The notes under the pieces were generated by a model. It did no database searches and was not told the origin of the DNA. It worked only from the letters and a program-made list of their open reading frames with translations. Source: a virus. Taken from it: a DNA stretch of 21,002 bases. Position numbers and translations under genes: made by a program. The DNA lies in the IMG/VR virus record IMGVR_UViG_3300033571_015810, positions 1 through 21,002 of that record. The stretch is one strand, 5' to 3'. The first letter of the stretch is position 1. Every line of letters begins with the position of its first letter. This document shows, in pieces, positions 15,301 to 20,888 of this stretch.

Positions 15301-16972
15301 TATTGTATTTGTCAACTAATTGAAGAATTAAATCATTAGATGCCTGTACTTCTTTAGCACTAGGACTAATAGCCTTTAAGGTGTTATTGAAAGATTGCAG
15401 CGCTGCAACTGCCTGCCCCACTTGAGCGGGGAAGTTAGTGGCGAACGCCAGCGCCTTATATGCCGTGCCAAACAACAGCACTTGCTTAGTGGCAAATGCA
15501 AATTCTTGGCCAATTTCACGAACCAATCCAGCACCAGGCAGATTGGGCGTGTTAAAGCCTCCTCCTCCTCCTCCGCGCCTTGCAAAATTGCCAGGCCCTC
15601 CGCCAGTGCCGCCTCCTGGTGGCATGCCACCAGGCCCGCTGTAGACCATTGCTCCACCAGGAGCATAGGGGACAATTGCGCTCTGTGGGCGGGCTCCGCG
15701 ATATGCATAGCTATAGGAAGATGGAGGCCTACCAGCCACCCCTCCTTCGCCCATCACATCAACGCCTCTCAGCGCTGAACGCATGCGAGCTTCACGCTCT
15801 CGCCTTGCAAACAACTCTGCTCTAGTTTCACCATCTCGACCAAGACGACCAGTTCCATATGGATTAGAAACACGTCCCACTCCAGGAGCCAAGAATCCTG
15901 CAACTCTTGAACCAGTAAGTGCTGGTCTTAATGCATTACCCAGATCCCTTACATTTACAGAGCGAATGGCTTCATTTAAGCCTTGGCGAATTGTGTCTAC
16001 AAAGGCGTTGGCGGCCTCTCGCGCCGCATTTTTAAGCGATGGGTCAAGAATGTCCCCCATCAATAGTTTTTGTGATCCAATGGCCGTACCAGGAAGGCCA
16101 GGAGGCGTATAACCTGGTGGCAGCATTCTGCCAGTGGATGAAGGACCAGCGCCTACGCCACGCGATGGAGTAGTGGCCTGCCAATCAAACGGGGAAAGAG
16201 CTTTCATCCCGCGAACTTGTTGGCTGATTTGAGAGGCACTCATGCCCCCCATCATCAATGCCATGCGAGCCAGACGATCCAGCATTCGCTGCATTTGGCG
16301 TGTAGCAGATTGCTCTGCTATTTCCATCGCCCTTAATAATCCTTGCTCAAAGCCCTTGCCTGCGTCATCGCCAATTTTTTTAAACTCTTTCGATGGACTG
16401 GCAATTCCCAGGACATCCTTGAAAGACTTAATTAAACTTTTTCCTAAAGTTTGAGCCGCCTGCTGCAGTCTTGGGTCGCCACTTTCTAGCCCGTCAAGCA
16501 ATCCCTTAATTGAATCCCTTCCAATGGTGCCCAAAGCGGCAACCATCTGTGCCCTAGTTTTTCCTAGGGTTTTTTCGTCTAACAGTCCCCCTTGAATTGA
16601 TGCATTAAAAAGCGTTTTAATTTCAGCAGCAGAAAAGCCTCCTTTCCCTGCAGTTTGACTTAAGCCTTTAGTGCCTAATGGAAGGCTTCCTTTTACCTTG
16701 CCACTAGCCTGTTGCACTCTTTGCAGTGCCAGTACAAGCCTGTCTGCGGCTTTGATTTCCGCTTCCAGGTTTGTATTAATTTTTATATTGAAAGTTTTAT
16801 TATTGACGTATCTATTTAAAGTCTGAATTTCTTTATTTAAACTTGCCCTGTCAAATTTAACTCTTAAAGGCGCGTTGAATTCACTGCTTGCGACTGCGCT
16901 GAGCTGGCGAAGTTGCTGCCGAAAAAATCCCAAATCCAGGGATACATTTAGCCTCAGCTCAGGCGCGGCCAT
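12386..16972 (-). CDS. Tail tape measure protein
   Basis: A 1528-aa protein that sets tail length. Residues about 500-690 match the tape measure N-terminal domain (for example LVDKYNIPLQSARDGFTKLY, GFGGDEVRDIFTGISKAA, GQVMSEELKGQLGDVLPGAL). Before it lie helical segments, an SPSK motif (about 188-195) and a Gly/Pro-rich linker (about 440-480). Hydrophobic, possibly membrane-inserting stretches lie at about 780-870 and 887-915. Charged coiled-coil follows (about 1060-1270). The C-terminus carries FADGG/FANGGMVTGPTMGLVGEGRYNEAIVPLPDG, typical of lambda H-like proteins. Using the rule of thumb of 0.15 nm per residue, the tail would be roughly 230 nm. The start ATG is 34 bases downstream of the chaperone stop. 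Confidence 0.93.
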   Translation of the reverse strand: MAAPELRLNVSLDLGFFRQQLRQLSAVASSEFNAPLRVKFDRASLNKEIQTLNRYVNNKTFNIKINTNLEAEIKAADRLVLALQRVQQASGKVKGSLPLGTKGLSQTAGKGGFSAAEIKTLFNASIQGGLLDEKTLGKTRAQMVAALGTIGRDSIKGLLDGLESGDPRLQQAAQTLGKSLIKSFKDVLGIASPSKEFKKIGDDAGKGFEQGLLRAMEIAEQSATRQMQRMLDRLARMALMMGGMSASQISQQVRGMKALSPFDWQATTPSRGVGAGPSSTGRMLPPGYTPPGLPGTAIGSQKLLMGDILDPSLKNAAREAANAFVDTIRQGLNEAIRSVNVRDLGNALRPALTGSRVAGFLAPGVGRVSNPYGTGRLGRDGETRAELFARREREARMRSALRGVDVMGEGGVAGRPPSSYSYAYRGARPQSAIVPYAPGGAMVYSGPGGMPPGGGTGGGPGNFARRGGGGGGFNTPNLPGAGLVREIGQEFAFATKQVLLFGTAYKALAFATNFPAQVGQAVAALQSFNNTLKAISPSAKEVQASNDLILQLVDKYNIPLQSARDGFTKLYASMQSAGFGGDEVRDIFTGISKAAATFGMSADKVDRVNYAFAQMASKGQVMSEELKGQLGDVLPGALGIFAEAAGFKGPDAIQKFSEALEDGAYKGQAMKQLLTNVGIVMNQEFGPGAEGAARTFQGVINRMQNSLLSLYEAFEPAAVGFLNAVVMPLTSGIKQVTDGFNAFFTGQAAQTTGGSALAKQLNELKPAFEGIVTNIQALIPSFQLFGGLLLNVAKFLTTLAGNPIVGFLLKVYTNVLLVNTAFTLLGGRVLLGAIASINAAIARIVALSVTMNALGVATTRAGTSIAGTQLQMLLLQRGAAGAVGPVTTLLGSLLRLAGIGTIAIAVTIAISGLMQLAETEARIAKLRGEKNPVGPAGPRPIETAERRYTGATKEKVQADQRAQQEYVAGLRGQLATLKATQTKGGQALSQTAVGGLSNILGGFTQENTKAKITELELKIRNAEEVLNLNPNKYQTEAERQRASVTATTSVTGTGSDKGAKLDTYDRSKLDFIQQQAEQEQLALDRRRQQNIISETRYKIDSAALALDTAKLEEAEKLRLATMATNRDNLSAQDKQLKLADLQIIYTNNLAIAQDKYNVAVEGARKELEGPFNSAIDTANSSIIEQEMLLANLKDGIGELTPDQQAYLQVLGLTRDISKDELLLMEGKIALLKGVIEKQIALNNEVKREQMLRGLRGQLTLAQTLDPGLELREKIRQENPFLSPAAVEEQALLQEQVNAAQKAKEDLQSIASTIGNAFGEAFKGIITGTSSVREALAGLFQSIADSFADMVAQMIAEWLKAQLLKGFQSIFNAALPGLGAVAGGIGGGLSSGFSAGTSSAIDTSAAGWGAAFNTNLQFADGGIATGGFRAFANGGMVTGPTMGLVGEGRYNEAIVPLPDGKSIPVDLGGVAGGVGGEVTSNIVVNINNGQMQGNGNSNGSELGRKIEGAVKQVLVSELRPGGILSSGRR

Positions 16973-17006
16973 ATTTGCACAGTAATCCTATTGTTTGTAG
17001 TGTAGC

Positions 17007-17477
17007 TTAATCATTGCTTACTTCACGCGAAGAAGCGGTCTTTAACTCATCTGCAAGCAAGGCAATAACCCTTCCGTCCATTCTTGTTGTACGCATTAAT
17101 TTTTGCAACACTGCCAAGCTTTCGTCCGAAAGACCATTTTCTTTTTTAATCTTTTTCGTATCAAAGGGCAAGAAATCATTAACAGAGGTTTTGGCCTTCT
17201 TGCCAGCTAATGCCCCAACTACCACTGTGCCAAGTTTTGCAGTGGAAATGCTATTGATGTTGTACTTGGCAATGTCATGTTTTTCTAGCCACTTCAATGC
17301 GGTAGTGACATCCTTCACTCGCTGCTTGCCAAAATTATGAGATTGCCATCGCTCATCTCTTAAGTCAGATGCATTGAGACGAAAGTAAATTTCGTCCCAC
17401 TTCGTCAGAGTTTTTAAAAATTGTCGAGCTTGTTTTTCTACTCGCTCGGCAACGCTTCCTTCGTTCGGCGTGGCGCT
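17007..17477 (-). CDS. T-like downstream chaperone frame (expressed by frameshift)
   Basis: This is the -1 frame portion encoding 156 residues of the long chaperone. Only a GTG at 17318 (start of VKDVTTALKWLEK) offers an independent start, giving 103 aa, but no good ribosome binding site precedes it and the open frame continues 53 codons upstream to exactly the slippery site. The sequence is mainly helical and basic (AGKKAKTSVNDFLPFDTKKIKKEN), with no recognised enzymatic motif. It should be read as the C-terminal domain of the fusion; an automatic gene caller would likely list the short form as a separate hypothetical protein. Confidence 0.6.
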   Translation of the reverse strand, partial: SATPNEGSVAERVEKQARQFLKTLTKWDEIYFRLNASDLRDERWQSHNFGKQRVKDVTTALKWLEKHDIAKYNINSISTAKLGTVVVGALAGKKAKTSVNDFLPFDTKKIKKENGLSDESLAVLQKLMRTTRMDGRVIALLADELKTASSREVSND

Positions 17478-17983
17478 TTTTTTGCTTGCCCTGCCTCTTT
17501 AGCCTCCGCCTCTTGCTCGCTCACGATAAACTCCATGCCCTTGGCAATAGTTCGTCGCCCCATGGCCTTGGTGTCTTCAATGGACCAGTCATCAAGGGAC
17601 AACCAGTCTCCGCCAATCAGTCCTTCACCGCGACAGCGAATAAAGACAGTAACCATGCGAGCATTGCCATTCTCTACATTGCCACCACTGTTGATCATGC
17701 CAAGCGTTTCTTCAGTGAAATCACTTAGCAACTCCATTTCAGTAATGTCAGCGCCACCCTGAAGCAGTGCAAATGCTTCATCCAGAGGAATATCTTTGGC
17801 CGTGGCAATGCGCTTGGCAAGCTGCACTGCACGAATGGTTGCCTGGCTTTGAGCTTTACTCAGTTCTTCCTGCTCAATACCCTCAGCGACCAACCACCCG
17901 CCATGCTTGCGAAGACGCACCTTGGGAGTGAGTTCAAAATACTCAGGCTCTTCGCTTTGCAGGAGAAAACTATACTTGCTCAT
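17007..17983 (-). CDS. Tail assembly chaperone, frameshifted long form (lambda gpGT-like)
   Basis: Reading the upstream chaperone frame and slipping back one base at the seven A residues (17483-17477) gives a continuous frame. It covers 169 codons from the ATG at 17983 to the slip, then 156 codons (beginning S-A-T-P-N-E-G) to the TAA at 17007: about 325 aa. The downstream frame has no stop across the whole stretch and includes WDEIYFRLNASDLRDERW, absent from any stand-alone protein. Position directly before the tape measure gene matches lambda G/GT and relatives, where the long form, made at low frequency, recruits tube subunits to the tape measure and is absent from the virion. The frameshift is inferred from sequence layout, not shown experimentally. 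Confidence 0.82.
17438..17983 (-). CDS. Tail assembly chaperone, short form (lambda gpG-like)
   Basis: A 181-aa protein when started at the ATG at 17983 (MSKYSFLLQSEEPEYFEL); a TTG two codons upstream is a weaker alternative. It has a beta-strand-rich N-terminus (YFELTPKVRLRKHGGWLVAEG) and a helical, acidic centre (AIRAVQLAKRIATAKDIPLDEAFALLQGG). It ends in a charged EAEAKEAGQAKKAPRRTKE tail in which the slippery A run is embedded. It is assigned as the G-type chaperone because it lies between neck genes and the tape measure gene and feeds a -1 frameshift into the following frame. Sequence similarity to lambda G itself is not evident by eye; these proteins diverge quickly. Confidence 0.78.
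   Translation of the reverse strand: MSKYSFLLQSEEPEYFELTPKVRLRKHGGWLVAEGIEQEELSKAQSQATIRAVQLAKRIATAKDIPLDEAFALLQGGADITEMELLSDFTEETLGMINSGGNVENGNARMVTVFIRCRGEGLIGGDWLSLDDWSIEDTKAMGRRTIAKGMEFIVSEQEAEAKEAGQAKKAPRRTKEALPSE
17477..17483 (-). promoter_or_regulatory. -1 programmed ribosomal frameshift slippery site (A AAA AAA)
   Basis: In the zero frame the minus strand reads GCA AAA AAA GCG, a canonical A-AAA-AAA heptamer 12 codons before the zero-frame stop (17438-17440). Slippage by -1 enters the open frame ending at 17007. I see no convincing strong stem-loop immediately downstream; a short ACGC/GCGT pairing is possible. Confidence 0.82.
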
Positions 17984-18209
17984 GATCAAGAACGTTCAGA
18001 ATGGCATTGAATACCTTCACCCTTTCACTCTGAGAGCGAAATTCCTTAGGCACTTCAACTAAAAAAGAGTGGTCTTCGCTTGAAATTCTAATGGTATCTT
18101 CTGGAAATGCCATAAGGCAAAGGATGCCAGCTTCAATGCTCGCGCCCTCATAAAGACAATTAATGGCATGTACTCTGCCGTCCGCACTCCGAAGATAATC
18201 AAGATGCAT
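17970..18209 (-). CDS. Unknown small protein upstream of the tail chaperone
   Basis: A 79-aa protein that I do not recognise. It begins MHLDYLRSADGRVHAINCLYEG and ends KVFNAILNVLDHEQV. It has two cysteines (about residues 18 and 31), mixed strand/helix character, and no membrane segment or metal-binding pattern. Its ATG lies 11 bases inside the end of the gp10-like gene and its stop overlaps the start of the chaperone gene by 14 bases, so it is firmly embedded in the operon and unlikely to be a spurious reading frame. Many siphoviruses encode a small uncharacterised protein at this place; a tail assembly role is only a positional inference. Confidence 0.55.
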   Translation of the reverse strand: MHLDYLRSADGRVHAINCLYEGASIEAGILCLMAFPEDTIRISSEDHSFLVEVPKEFRSQSERVKVFNAILNVLDHEQV

Positions 18210-18660
18210 TTAAACGCTCTAAGGCCTGCGCTGTCCTCAACTTTAATGCCTTACCAGGCGCCTTTCTAAAGAAAGACGATGGAATGGAAATGTCATCAGT
18301 GAAAGGACGAGCTGTTACGTTGGAGCCAATACCTTCATGTACATACCATGCATATTGATTGCCAGAATTATTAGTGGCATTCCAATGCCAAGATGCCTCA
18401 GCGCCATTAGGGCCTTGCGCAAAACGAAAACTATCGACACCACTTTGGTAAAGCTCTCCAATATCGTAGATGTCACGCGGACTGGTAACAACTAGGCCGT
18501 TCTTGCGCTCAGTCGCACCATCGTATTTCCATTTTTCCTCTTTGAATTGATCCTGCCAATGAGCATCATTAATATCTTCTGAAGCCCAAAGCTCAAAGGC
18601 ATCAATCAAGGCTTTTTCAATTAATCTTTGTCCGATTAATTTGACGCTAACAACTGGCAT
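18199..18660 (-). CDS. Neck / minor tail protein, HK97 gp10-like
   Basis: A 153-aa protein resembling the HK97 gp10-like family of head-tail joining proteins. The supporting segment is YAWYVHEGIGSNVTARPFTDDI (about residues 103-124): the family's typical Y-x-x-Y-V-(E/H)-x-G-x-G followed shortly by A-R-P-F. An N-terminal helix (RLIEKALIDAFELWASEDIN) and a strand region (LVVTSPRDIYDIGELYQSG) fit the fold. The central DSFRFAQGPNGAEASWHWNATNNSGN is also consistent. Family members usually sit between the head-closure gene and the tail tube gene; here the gene is downstream of the tube gene. It starts 2 bases after the preceding stop (TGATCATG). Confidence 0.65.
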   Translation of the reverse strand: MPVVSVKLIGQRLIEKALIDAFELWASEDINDAHWQDQFKEEKWKYDGATERKNGLVVTSPRDIYDIGELYQSGVDSFRFAQGPNGAEASWHWNATNNSGNQYAWYVHEGIGSNVTARPFTDDISIPSSFFRKAPGKALKLRTAQALERLNAS

Positions 18661-18662
18661 GA

Positions 18663-19073
18663 TCAGGGGCCAGGATAAAGGCGGCGAATTGTCATATCAG
18701 GAATAATAAACCTGCAACGTTCATAGGCAATGTCATCGCCAGGTGTAAATCTCAACGATGCATCGGGAAATCGCCTCACCATTCTGTCCATCGCATCAGC
18801 AATTTCTTTCCCATCAGGATTGTATTGCACAATCATGACTTCCCATTGTTGAAGCACACTTACAATTCCCACGCCTGCTTCTGGCAGTAATTCTGGATAT
18901 TGTCGCATCGTCACTTCTAGCCCTGTCACCTTCCATTCCGTGGGCACGCTTTTCTGTCCCACCACATACACAGCAGGAGTGGTTGCACCATTCGGGAAAG
19001 TATAAGAGCCAATTAAATTAGGCGCCGCCGAAAGTAATTCAACAATGGTTTCCCGAAGCTGAGTAATGTTCAC
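18663..19073 (-). CDS. Tail completion / tail terminator candidate
   Basis: A 136-aa protein starting with GTG (NITQLRETIVELLSAAPNLIG). The pattern is an N-terminal helix, then SYTFPNGATTPAVYVVG, GLEVTMRQYPEL, QQWEVMIVQYNPDGKEIADAMDRMVRRFP, and a final RCRFIIPDMTIRRLYPGP. This strand-helix layout is like tail terminator/completion proteins (lambda U or Tc1-type) that cap the tube and join it to the head. The match is by layout and context rather than by a strict motif. GTG is chosen because a GGAGG motif lies 10 bases upstream and the next in-frame ATG would remove about 55 residues. That GGAGG lies in the 3' arm of the terminator after the tube gene, so translation may be dampened. Confidence 0.55.
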   Translation of the reverse strand: MNITQLRETIVELLSAAPNLIGSYTFPNGATTPAVYVVGQKSVPTEWKVTGLEVTMRQYPELLPEAGVGIVSVLQQWEVMIVQYNPDGKEIADAMDRMVRRFPDASLRFTPGDDIAYERCRFIIPDMTIRRLYPGP

Positions 19074-19076
19074 AAT

Positions 19077-19103
19077 AAAAAAGCCTCCCCGTAAGGAGAG
19101 GCT
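19077..19103 (-). terminator. Intrinsic (Rho-independent) terminator after the tail tube gene
   Basis: The minus strand reads AGCCTCTCC - TTAC - GGGGAGGCT followed by TTTTT. This is a 9-bp stem (one G-T wobble) with a four-base loop and a six-T run counting the last stem base. It begins 24 bases after the tail tube stop. No T run exists in the other direction, so it acts on minus-strand transcription. Confidence 0.9.
19084..19090 (-). promoter_or_regulatory. Ribosome binding site buried in terminator stem
   Basis: GGGGAGG, the 3' arm of the terminator hairpin, ends 10 bases before the GTG at 19073 and is the only Shine-Dalgarno-like sequence for that gene. When the hairpin forms, this site is fully paired. 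Confidence 0.65.
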
Positions 19104-19127
19104 AGCAGAAAAGAATCAACTAAAGGC

Positions 19128-19706
19128 TCAGGAGTTAGGAGCTGTCGGGATAATGCTGCCAGTGTTGGTAGCGTTTTGATGGATGCCAATGCGACCACGG
19201 CTAGCCAGGTCGAAGGTGCATTCAACAAGATTATCAGCAGGATAGCTTTCGCTGTAGTTCATCACACAAGCGACGAATGCCACTCGGTCATAGTAGAACG
19301 TGGTGCCGCTCACGCCAAGTTGCTTGTTGATTTCAACGTACACTTCAGCGGTTTTGTTGTAACGGCTCTCAGCGATCACTTGGAAAGCTTCGTCAAAGCT
19401 GTTGGGAACAAACACGGTGCCATCAACATCCTTCTGGAAGTAGGAGGTGACAGATGCAGTTGCCTGCGAAGTGACGATCACGCTATCAGCGAAACCGCCG
19501 CCACCCAGCAGGTAGAATTCAGTGTTGCCATCATTAAAGGCAACGGAAGCCGTGGTTGCTGCTTGCAGCGTATAAAGAGTGGGAGCACCGCTTACCGTGA
19601 AGGTGGCGCCGCTTTGAGTGATAACTGGACGGGCCAAACCCGCAACAGAGCCAACACGTACAATTACGTCTTGGCTCTTAACCAATTCTGTGGGATGGTA
19701 GAGCAT
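19128..19706 (-). CDS. Major tail tube protein (probable)
   Basis: A 192-aa protein of a size usual for siphovirus tube proteins. It is beta-rich: an N-terminal VIVRVGSVAGLARPVI strand, a long hairpin region rich in T/S/A/V, then SFDEAFQVIAESRYNKTAEVYVEIN and a C-terminal YYDRVAFVACVMNYSESYPADNLVECTFDLASRGRIG. The last segment resembles the final strands of tube proteins, where 'y...y.a.....v..t..l..sG' is common. Two contexts support it: it lies just after head-completion genes, and a strong terminator follows directly, as expected for a highly expressed subunit. GAGG precedes the ATG by 8 bases. No Ig-like add-on domain is present. Confidence 0.7.
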   Translation of the reverse strand: MLYHPTELVKSQDVIVRVGSVAGLARPVITQSGATFTVSGAPTLYTLQAATTASVAFNDGNTEFYLLGGGGFADSVIVTSQATASVTSYFQKDVDGTVFVPNSFDEAFQVIAESRYNKTAEVYVEINKQLGVSGTTFYYDRVAFVACVMNYSESYPADNLVECTFDLASRGRIGIHQNATNTGSIIPTAPNS

Positions 19707-19746
19707 GAGAATGCCTCAACAATGGAGAAGAGAAAGTGGTTAAGCG

Positions 19747-20136
19747 TCAGACGTTCTGTACGCTTCCTTTGCCAACCAGTCTAAAAATTCCTCTGATTGG
19801 TGCGCCGAGAAACTGCCAATAATGTTCAGCAATTTGTTCATTCGGCAGTAGCTCAAACCGTCCTTCTCTTCCATTGATAATGGCAGTCGCAGAGCTACCA
19901 GGAGTGACGCCAGAGAAGGCCAGAGGCCCTGTTAAGCGTCCTTCCATGTAGACAGCCGTATTATCAGCACCAAGCAAATAATCGTACTGTGGATTGCGTT
20001 TCTGCCTCAAGCTGGCATAGTAAGTAATGCCAGATGACATTGCCACATAATTTCCAGTTTCTGGGTCAACGGCATAACCAGAAGCCACGGACCACACAAG
20101 AGTGGCATTAGCTAATGGTGAGAGGCCGTTGATCAT
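19747..20136 (-). CDS. Head closure / head-tail connector candidate
   Basis: A 129-aa protein overlapping the adaptor gene's stop by an ATGA junction. It has a strand-rich pattern (VWSVASGYAVDPETGNYV, TYYASLRQKRNPQYDYLLGAD, VYMEGRLTGPLAFSG) and a C-terminal GIFRLVGKGSVQNV. Mid-protein 'Y-x-A-x-L-x-x-K' and 'G-x-x-x-x-x-Y-x-E-G' features and the short beta-barrel-like composition fit stopper (Hc1-type) proteins, which seal the connector after packaging. I found no unambiguous family motif; the assignment depends mainly on lying directly downstream of a DUF4054-like adaptor and upstream of the tail tube gene. Confidence 0.5.
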   Translation of the reverse strand: MINGLSPLANATLVWSVASGYAVDPETGNYVAMSSGITYYASLRQKRNPQYDYLLGADNTAVYMEGRLTGPLAFSGVTPGSSATAIINGREGRFELLPNEQIAEHYWQFLGAPIRGIFRLVGKGSVQNV

Positions 20137-20447
20137 GCGACAAAGCCAATGGAGAGAGGGCCAGCGACGGTTTCAAGCATTCGTTTGAACTCTTGGCCAT
20201 ATTGCGTGGCCTCCAGTCCTTTGCCATAGACCTTGCCATCAGTGGCGCCAATTTGAACGCCCATTTGTGCAAGTTGAATGGCAATAATGTGTGCCGCTAA
20301 GTGTTTCACTGCTCGATCAGTTTGATCACCAAATACATCAGACGATGCATCAGCAGTGGCTTCAGTGATGGCCCCGTTCACAATCCCCGATGGATGAGGA
20401 GTGAATTCAGGGAAACGATCAAGGAAGGTCGCATAAGTAACAGTCAT
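20133..20447 (-). CDS. Head-tail adaptor, DUF4054-like (HK97 gp6 type)
   Basis: A 104-aa protein, mainly helical. The N-terminal YATFLDRFPEFTPHPSGIVNGAI is the hallmark of DUF4054 adaptors (F-x-x-R-F-P-E-F followed by helices), and RAVKHLAAHIIAIQLAQMG matches the conserved 'LAAHLLAL' helix; the tail (YGQEFKRMLETVAGP) also fits. Family members form a ring beneath the portal that links it to the head-closure protein. ATG at 20447 is preferred over an in-frame TTG at 20453, because the AGGAAAGG site lies 7 bases before the ATG but only one base before the TTG. It follows the previous gene's stop by 2 bases. Confidence 0.8.
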   Translation of the reverse strand: MTVTYATFLDRFPEFTPHPSGIVNGAITEATADASSDVFGDQTDRAVKHLAAHIIAIQLAQMGVQIGATDGKVYGKGLEATQYGQEFKRMLETVAGPLSIGFVA

Positions 20448-20449
20448 GG

Positions 20450-20836
20450 TCAAGCCTTTCCTGCTTTAATTGCTTCCTGTCGTTTTGCAATGGCATTACG
20501 CACTCGCACACGTCCTTCAATCTTTTTCCATGCCGTGAGTTGATCAAGATCATGGATGACTTCAATGATGCGAGAGGCTTCAATGATGGGGAGATTAGAA
20601 AGGGTTTGAACGTCCTGCGGAATGGTTTCCACAGTCACTCGCTCCTTCACTTCTTCAATGGCACCAATGGTCATCAGCCGTTGAACGGTTGAATTTTCAC
20701 GGGCCTTTTGCCATTGAATGTCTGGAACATCCTGATTTAAGCCAGGTGCCAGTTGAATCATCCCCCCTTCAGTGATGATGCCAAAACCACCTTCACGCGG
20801 CGGGTTTTCAAGCTCAGGGCGATAAGCGATTAACAT
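20450..20836 (-). CDS. Unknown protein between capsid and adaptor genes
   Basis: A 128-aa protein that I cannot place in a named family. It begins MLIAYRPELENPPREGGFGIITEGG, then has IQLAPGLNQDVPDIQWQKAREN and STVQRLMTIGAIEEVKERV. This ordering, a short beta-rich start followed by 'L-x-P-G-x-N-x-V-...-W-x-x-x' and a 'L-x-x-x-G-A-I' turn, recalls small proteins that follow capsid genes in several phages. The C-terminal half is helical and charged (IIEVIHDLDQLTAWKKIEGRVRVRNAIAKRQEAIKAG). No enzymatic motif is seen. The gene lies 52 bases after the capsid stop and feeds directly into the adaptor gene. Head completion or decoration are possible roles, both positional guesses. Confidence 0.6.
   Translation of the reverse strand: MLIAYRPELENPPREGGFGIITEGGMIQLAPGLNQDVPDIQWQKARENSTVQRLMTIGAIEEVKERVTVETIPQDVQTLSNLPIIEASRIIEVIHDLDQLTAWKKIEGRVRVRNAIAKRQEAIKAGKA
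20455..20462 (-). promoter_or_regulatory. Ribosome binding site of the adaptor gene
   Basis: The minus strand reads AGGAAAGG, 7 bases before the ATG at 20447. It supports that start over the TTG at 20453. It lies within the last codons of the upstream gene. Confidence 0.6.
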
Positions 20837-20888
20837 TGATGTTCAATAAGAACTGATGATCAGCTTAACGCCCCTTGCTTGATTAGGC

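Noticed and set aside
19176-19784. A 202-codon open frame on the plus strand opposite the tail tube gene.
   Set aside because: It has the composition of an antisense shadow, no ribosome site or neighbours on that strand, and no recognisable domain, whereas the minus-strand gene fits the operon.
20837-20888. A partly symmetric stretch (TGATGTTCA...GATGATCA) between the capsid gene and the next gene, considered as a terminator or operator.
   Set aside because: The arms pair poorly, there is no T run, and no promoter-like boxes accompany it.
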